Positions 57,412-64,000 of a stretch of 64,000 bases of DNA are shown here, piece by piece. Position 1 is the first letter of the stretch. Each line of letters starts with the position of its first letter. The translations under genes and the position numbers were made by a program. The notes under the pieces are model-generated. The model was not told the origin of the DNA. It did no database searches and worked only from the letters and a program-made list of their open reading frames with translations. This DNA is from Neocallimastix lanati (nom. inval.) (taxonomy: Eukaryota > Neocallimastigomycota > Neocallimastigomycetes > Neocallimastigales > Neocallimastigaceae). The stretch lies in contig JACVTC010000053.1 in NCBI GenBank assembly GCA_016946835.1, positions 492,501 through 556,500 on the forward strand, read 5' to 3'.

Positions 57412-58080
57412 ATATTCAATTGTATTAGACGTTATTGATTTTTAAAATAAATGAATATAAAATCTAATATTGTAGTAATGTTAGTAAATCTACAGTAATA
57501 AAACTAATTTTTAATTGATAAACTAAATGATATGCTAATAAAATTCTTTAATAATTATAATAATATTATTATTTATTAAATATTATTAATATTATCAAAA
57601 TAATTTAAAAATAGTTATTAATAACTATTAAGATTACTATTTATCTAAATAAATAAAAAAATATTTAATTGGATTTAAAATAATTATTAATAAATAATTA
57701 TAAATAATAATTGATTTCCATCACGTAAATATGATGCTATAATTTAATTTTGATATAGTTATTATTTTTAATAATTATTATAATATTGATATAATAATAG
57801 AATTAAAAATATTTTTATAGCTAAAATAGTACTGTTATTTAATAAATTTTATAAATGTTTCATCTATACTATAAAATAAATTAACTTTTTAATAATTTTT
57901 ATTAAAGTTCTTTTGTTTAATTATATAAATATAAGATGGTTAAGCTATTTCTTTTATTTATTTATTAATATTTTTATTTATAATAATTATTATTATTGGA
58001 AATACTTATATATATATATTATTATTTATTCCAAAAGTAATGAAATAAAATTAATTTAAAACAATAACTTCAATAAAAAC

Positions 58081-58160
58081 TTATTACGAAGTATAACTTT
58101 TTTGAAATATATTTTAAAATATAAGTTTTTATATTTCAAAAAAGTTATACTTCGTAATAA
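58081..58160. repeat. Perfect 30-bp inverted repeat with 20-bp spacer
   Basis: The arm 58081-58110 (starting TTATTACGAAGTATAACT) is the exact reverse complement of 58131-58160. The arms contain mixed-base words (ACGAAGT/ACTTCGT), so this is not simple-sequence palindromy. It could form a hairpin or be the termini of a tiny non-autonomous element. No target-site duplication is obvious. Confidence 0.9.
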
Positions 58161-58204
58161 CATTCAATTTATTAATTTTTTATAAAACTTTTTTTAAAGT
58201 TATA

Positions 58205-58276
58205 TTATAAATATAATAATAAATGAATATATGATGATTATTATAAATATAATAGTTAATGAATATATGATGGTTA
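58205..58276. repeat. 36-bp tandem duplication
   Basis: Two adjacent 36-bp copies (58205-58240 and 58241-58276), each holding AATGAATATATGATG or nearly so, differ at about three positions. Confidence 0.85.
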
Positions 58277-58582
58277 AGAATTTCCAAATATTTCTGAATT
58301 GATTAAGTTAAATAAAATAAATTATTAATTATTATTATAATCAATGTATATGCTTCTATTAATAATCACTATTTATTATTATTATTATAATATTAACAAA
58401 CAAATAAACTCAAAAGTTTATTTATTTTTATTAAATATTTATATTAACAATTTACTTTAAATGTTAATTTATCATATAAAAATGATGGTATTAATAACTG
58501 TTTTTAATATAGGTATTATTTCTAATAGTTAGAATTGATATAGTAGATGCAACCATAAAAAATTTTTTATATCATTTAATTT

Positions 58583-58675
58583 TTGTATTTTATCTTTATT
58601 AAATATTGATGACTTAGATATTCCCAAAATTTTTGATGATTATAGACGAAGTATTGAAGATTATTATTTAATATT
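58583..58675 (+). pseudogene. Possible decayed coding fragment
   Basis: One frame reads LLNIDDLDIPKIFDDYRRS then IEDYYLI, a charged, protein-like stretch with no start and no clear splice sites, in otherwise non-coding A/T DNA. About 60 bp upstream another frame reads RIDIVDATIKNF. It may be the remnant of a gene or transposon protein, or chance. Family unknown. Confidence 0.2.
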
Positions 58676-59378
58676 ATTATTACTAAAAATATTTATAATA
58701 TCTAATATTATTATATATAATTATAATTATTAGTAATTATTTATTATTATAATTATTAATAATTATCTATTTATTATTAGAATTATATATTGTTATTTAT
58801 TATTATTTATTATTTATTATTTATTATTATTTATTATTTATTATTATTTATTATTTATTATTTATTATTTATTATTTATTATTTATTTTTATTTATTATT
58901 ATTATTATTATTTATCATTATATCATTATATCATTTAATATTATCTTGTTTATCATTATTTATTATTAATTATTACGCTTTAACATTAAAAAATAGAATA
59001 TAATAAATAATTTCTAAAAAAATAATTTTATTTTTTTTTGTGTTTATTATTATTTTTAACATAATTTTATAGATTAATTTTAAAATGCAAAAATCATATT
59101 TTGAATAATTTCTTAGATAAAAATAAATTTCATCTTTTTCTTTTTCTTTTTCTTTTTCTTTTTTTACTTTTTTCTTTTCTTTTCTTTCTTTGTTTTTTTT
59201 TTTTTTCTTTTATTGTTGAATTTAATAGATTTCAGTTTATTTTATTTTATTTTATTTAAAGTTTATATTATTTTATCATATATCAAATTATATGAATTAT
59301 AATTAAAATTATATAAAATTACGTTAAATTATATCCAATTATATATCACATCTACCTTTTTTTATTTTAATTATAAAT

Positions 59379-59519
59379 ATGACAGTAGTTAAATGTAAAT
59401 GCAATTCAGTACCACAACATTATAAAACTCAAAAACAAGGACCAAATTTTGGAAGATGGTTTTATACTGTAATAAATTATTATTATATTATATTAAATAT
59501 TTATTTGTTATTTATTATT

Positions 59520-59562
<43 letters not shown>

Positions 59563-60954
59563 TTAATTTAGATAATTATTAATTATACTAAATAATTTTG
59601 ATTTAATTTTAAAATATATATTATGAATTTTATTTTTAAAATTATTATAAATAGTGTAGAAAATGTAATTTTTTTAAATGGGATGACGAAACTGAGAGGG
59701 AAATTTCTGAAAATAACGACAATTACTATAATAATAATAATAATAATAATAAAAGGAAATTACCTTGGGATAATAGTAATTATAGTAATAAAAGAAAATT
59801 ACCATGGGAGAATAATAATAGTTCGAACTATAATAAAAGCAGTAATAGTAATGGCTTTAATAAATTTTCCATTCACCTATCGCTTGCTATTTATAGTTTA
59901 AGTGAATTTTCAGTTCATGTTGCAAGAACGAATATACCAAAAATTCAACTTTATTTTTCATCTATGGAGCAAGCTCATTATTCTCAACAAGAATTATGTT
60001 GGGTTGTACCTTTAGAAAATTATAGAACTGTTCTAACAGATGCCAAAAATGGAAAAATTATACCAGGTTCTACTGTTAAAGTTGAAGAAATTCCAGATTT
60101 TGTTTTAAATGCATTTAATAACAAATATCCTTTGCACCACTTTAATAATAATAATAATAATAATAGTAATGAGGATAAAAATAAAAATATAGCAAAATTA
60201 ATGGAAGAAAAAATACCAAAAAATTTATTATCTAAATTGATGCGTTTTCAGTATTTAGGTGTAAGAGAAGCCATTCTTAAAAATGGAAGAGTATTTTTAT
60301 GTGATGAAATGGGTTTAGGTTAAAATAATTTTTTTTATATACTTTAATTATATTGTTTTTTATTTTTTATCTTTATATATTTATATTTATATTTATCTTT
60401 ATCTTTATATTTATTTATTTATTTATTTATTTTTTTTTTAAAATAATTTAGAAAAAAAAAAAATTAAATATATAAATAACTTAATGTTATCTTTTATTTT
60501 ATCATATATTTTATTATAAATAATGTATAATAAACAATGAAATGATATAAAAACAAAATTAAAATTAAAACAAAAACCAAAAAAAAAAATGTTTAAACTA
60601 ATAAAGGCAAAACTATTCAAGCATTAGCTATATGTTCATATTATAAAAGTGATTGGCCATGTCTTGTATTATGTCCTTCATCACTTCGATTAACATGGGC
60701 AGCAGAAATTCAAAAATGGTTAAATATTGAAGAGGAATATGTTCAAGTTATTTTTTCAACGAAAGATATTATTAGACCTTCTTCTCAAATTGTAATTATT
60801 AATTATGATTTGGTGTCAAGAGGGAATATGATAGAGCAAATTCAAAAAGCAAGATTTAATTTTGTCATTGCGGATGAATCACATTATCTTAAAAATAGAG
60901 ATGTAATTATATATTTTTTATTTATTAAATACTTTATTTTTATTCGTTTTCTTC

Positions 60955-61021
<67 letters not shown>

Positions 61022-61270
61022 AATATATGAAATAATATAAAATAAAAGAATATCTATATTTATAATATAAATAATTTTTTTTTAATGAAAATTAAATATA
61101 ATATAAATATAATATATTAATAAATTTTTTATTATATAATATTTTAATCTTAATTATTGTGATTATAATTTATTAGGCTAAAAGAACACAACTTATTTGT
61201 CCATTTATTAAAAATTCGAAATATGCATTACTTTTAACAGGTATTTTTTCAAATAATAAATGATTTATAA

Positions 61271-61303
<33 letters not shown>

Positions 61304-62170
61304 CTTACAATTATTATAATTATAATTATTATTAGTTTTTAATATTTATTGAAAAAAAAAAAAAAAAGTATTATAAAAATTTATAATAATTAATAATAAT
61401 AATAATAATGATAATAAAAAAGTAAATTAAATATATATGTACTTATATAAATTATTATTAATAGGTACACCGGCCTTATCAAGACCTATCGAATTATATA
61501 CCCAATTAAATGCATTAATACCCAGAGTTATTTCTAATCCAGTGCAATTTGGCAAAAGATTTTGTGATGCAAAAGAAACAAAATTCGGATGGGATTTTAC
61601 AGGTAAATTTAAAACTTTTAATATGGGCATGAAAAAATAATTAAGTAAATGAATATATATATATATTTATTTTTTTGATTATTAAATATATATATATATA
61701 TTAAATATATATATAATATATATAGGGAGTTCAAATCTTTCAGAATTAAGATTATTATTAGAAAAAACAGTGATGATAAGACGATTAAAGAAAGATGTAT
61801 TATTGGAATTACCTCCAAAAATTCGACAGCGTATTATTATTGATATACCGAAAACGAAATTGAAAACTTTAGAAAATTTATTAAAAGAATCCCGAGAAAT
61901 AGGAAAAACTTTAAATGAATCCAAATTTATTCCTGAAAAAGAATTGAATGGACTTGATTTGAAGAGTAAATCCATATTAATTAAATTGGTAAAATAAAAT
62001 AAAGTAAAATAAAATAAAATAAAATAAAATAAAATAAAATAAAATAAAATAAAATAAAATAAAATAAAATAAAATAATAATAATATGAAAAATTAAATTA
62101 CATAAAATATAAAGAATTTATTATTATTAAACATATAAATCAAGTTATTTATTATTCAAATAAAATAATT

Positions 62171-62241
<71 letters not shown>

Positions 62242-63728
62242 TAAAAAAAAAAAAAAAAAAAGAACAAGGAACAAAATCAAAATATTTAATAAATTAATAA
62301 AAATTTAATTATTTAATTTATATTATACATATATCTTATTAATATTTATATAATTTTATTGTTTTAATAATATATATTTTTTATTTTATTATTATTATTA
62401 TTTTTAATATATTATTATTATTATTATATTTTACATTATTTGAATTAGTACTTGGAATCATCTAAAATTAAATTGCAACCCGTTAATGAATATATAGCTG
62501 AATTATATTCTAATTCCGATAAAAAAATGATTATATTTGCTCATCATCAAAATTTAATTCAAGGAATGGCAGAGTTCGTTAAAACTAAATTAAAAGTAAT
62601 TATAAATTCAATTGTTAATTAATATATATATATATATTATATTTTATATTTTAAATATTATAATTAAGTTTTATATATATTTAATAATAATAATAATTTT
62701 TATATATTTTAATTTATATATTTATTTTTATTTTTATTTTATATTTATTTTTATTTTGTTATTTTTTTTTTTTTTTTATTTTTTTTTATATATAGGCAAA
62801 ATATATTAGAATTGATGGTTCAACAAAAAATAGTTCCAGACAAGATCTTTGTGATACTTTTCAGGATGATCCCGAAGTTAGAATTGCTATTTTAGCCATT
62901 ACTGCAGCTGGTGTAGGATTAACATTAAATAAAGCCGATGTTGTGATTTTCACAGAATTATTTTGGAATCCAGCTCAATTATTACAAGTAATCATCATTA
63001 TCTAATAGTAAATGATATATTAAATAATATAAAAAATAATATAATAAAATAATGAATAATTAATAATAAATTATACATATTAACAAAGAATAATAATTAT
63101 TGTTATTATTAATAATAAACACTAATAATGAAAAAAAAAAAAATTGTTTTATTATTGTTATTATTATAATATATTTATAATATGAAAATTTAATGATTAT
63201 TTATCATTCATCTCTCTATTAATAAATTATAAAACGAAATAACAAATGAAAAAAAAAAAAAAAAAAAATAAACAAAAACAAACTTATTGTTTTATTTTAT
63301 TAAAGGGGGAAGATCGTGCTCATAGAATTGGAAGAGAAGGTTCAGTAGATGTTAAATATCTTTATGCTGATGGAACTATTGGTAAATTATATTTACATAT
63401 ATTAACATGTTTTTTTTTTTTTCTTATTACTTTTGAAAATAAATATTAACATATTTATTTTATTTTAAAAATCAAAATCAAAAAAAAAAAAAAAAAAAGA
63501 AAATATTAAATATTAATATCATTGTTATTATTATTAATTTTGTAATATATAATAGATGAAATTCAATGGCCTCTTCTTCAAAAAAAGCTTGATGTTGTAG
63601 GTGCCAGTATTGATGGTAAAAATGATATTATTTCCATGGCGTCTGCTGAAAAAGATACTTCCAGAGTATCAGGAAATAATAAAAATCAAGGAAAACACTT
63701 GACATTTGATAATAATCATAATAATAGC

Positions 63729-63774
<46 letters not shown>

Positions 63775-64000
63775 GTGGATATAAACCATTAGAATTTGAA
63801 AGTAGTATAAATAACAATAATAACAATAATAACAACAACAATAACAATAATAATAATTCAAATAATAAAATTACTGTAGAAGATGATTTTGACTATACTA
63901 AATATTTTGAAAATTTTGATACTGATACTATCTTAAACGACTTGATGGAATTTGATAATTATACTGAGGATTCAAAATCCATTGATGATAACATTATTGT
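59379..64000 (+). CDS. GRF-zinc-finger SMARCAL1/ZRANB3-like annealing helicase, 3' end missing
   Basis: Ten exons (59379-59468, 59655-60318, 60607-60902, 61177-61240, 61465-61602, 61726-61988, 62449-62595, 62796-62987, 63306-63381, 63556-64000) join in phase into about 791 residues and run off the window. Residues 6-39 form a GRF zinc finger (Cx[20 protein letters not shown]). A HARP-like segment follows at about 88-150 ([33 protein letters not shown]). SNF2 motifs then appear in order: [10 protein letters not shown]; Walker [29 protein letters not shown] box [101 protein letters not shown]-driven reannealing of RPA-coated strands at stalled forks is the known role of the family. ARPRIGQ-type Gln is replaced by Arg (RIGR). 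[18 protein letters not shown] resembles the ZRANB3 end. The tail is Asn-rich then acidic. Confidence 0.92.
60965..61013. repeat. Poly-T tract in an intron of the helicase gene
   Basis: About 55 T in a row just after the donor of intron 3, a typical polypyrimidine homopolymer in this genome. Confidence 0.85.
62005..62076. repeat. (AAAAT)n pentamer array in the helicase gene
   Basis: About 14 perfect AAAAT units directly downstream of the donor of the intron 61989-62448. The same intron also holds an AAT run at 62176-62240. Confidence 0.9.

Larger units (their letters stand above)
57061..59378. other. Intergenic region upstream of the SMARCAL1-like gene
   Basis: 2.3 kb of A/T-rich DNA with TTATTTA-type runs (57085-57170, 58795-58890), AAAT repeats (57371-57413), a perfect 30-bp inverted repeat (58081-58160), a 36-bp duplication (58205-58276), a possible decayed coding fragment (58583-58675) and a CTTTTT repeat (59131-59165). 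The 3' end holds the promoter of the helicase gene. Confidence 0.55.

Noticed and set aside
58081-58160. Resemblance of the inverted-repeat arms (ACGAAGT, ATAACTT) to a loxP-type recombinase site
   Set aside because: The arm length (30 bp), the 20-bp spacer and most of the sequence differ; only a short word is shared, and there is no recombinase gene nearby.

Overview
The window looks like nuclear DNA of a flagellated, extremely AT-rich fungus, most likely an anaerobic gut fungus (Neocallimastigomycota). The evidence is: intergenic DNA that is almost all A/T with long homopolymers and AAT, AAAT and TTTA microsatellites; genes split by many short AT-rich introns (donors mostly GTAA or GTAT, acceptors TAG or AAG); proteins full of Asn, Gln and Ser runs; and several flagellar-axoneme genes next to fungal-type genes such as a Stb2/Stb6-like protein. 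All assignments come from reading the translations and recalling families. No database search was run.

Layout. 69-1998 (-): PPP1R32/SAXO5-like axonemal protein. 3573-5059 (+): CFAP299, divergent from it. 6177-9334 (-): proline-rich SH3/EVH1-ligand-type protein. 10235-14162 (-): Stb6-like protein in 16 exons, divergent from TRAPPC12 (14844-17811, +). 18938-21007 (+): Tctex1-type dynein light chain. 22285-34131 (-): an 18-exon gene, 2,611 codons, whose last third matches CCDC87. 34132-44711 is a gene desert except for one 85-residue two-exon gene (36505-36930, -). 44712-50081 (+): an intronless 1,789-residue Asn-rich protein. 51534-56007 (-): DDHD-domain phospholipase A1. 56840-57040: a GC-rich island that folds like a structured RNA. 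59379-64000 (+): a GRF zinc finger-HARP-SNF2 annealing helicase of the SMARCAL1/ZRANB3 type, cut by the window end.

Four of the eleven protein genes (PPP1R32-like, CFAP299, Tctex1, CCDC87) are flagellar or sperm-associated in animals and lie within the first 34 kb. The zoospore flagellum is therefore the main theme. The rest serve vesicle tethering (TRAPPC12), lipid metabolism (DDHD), chromatin or Sin3 contact (Stb6-like) and replication-fork repair (SMARCAL1-like). Exon boundaries were worked out by hand, requiring GT..AG borders and an unbroken frame across every junction.
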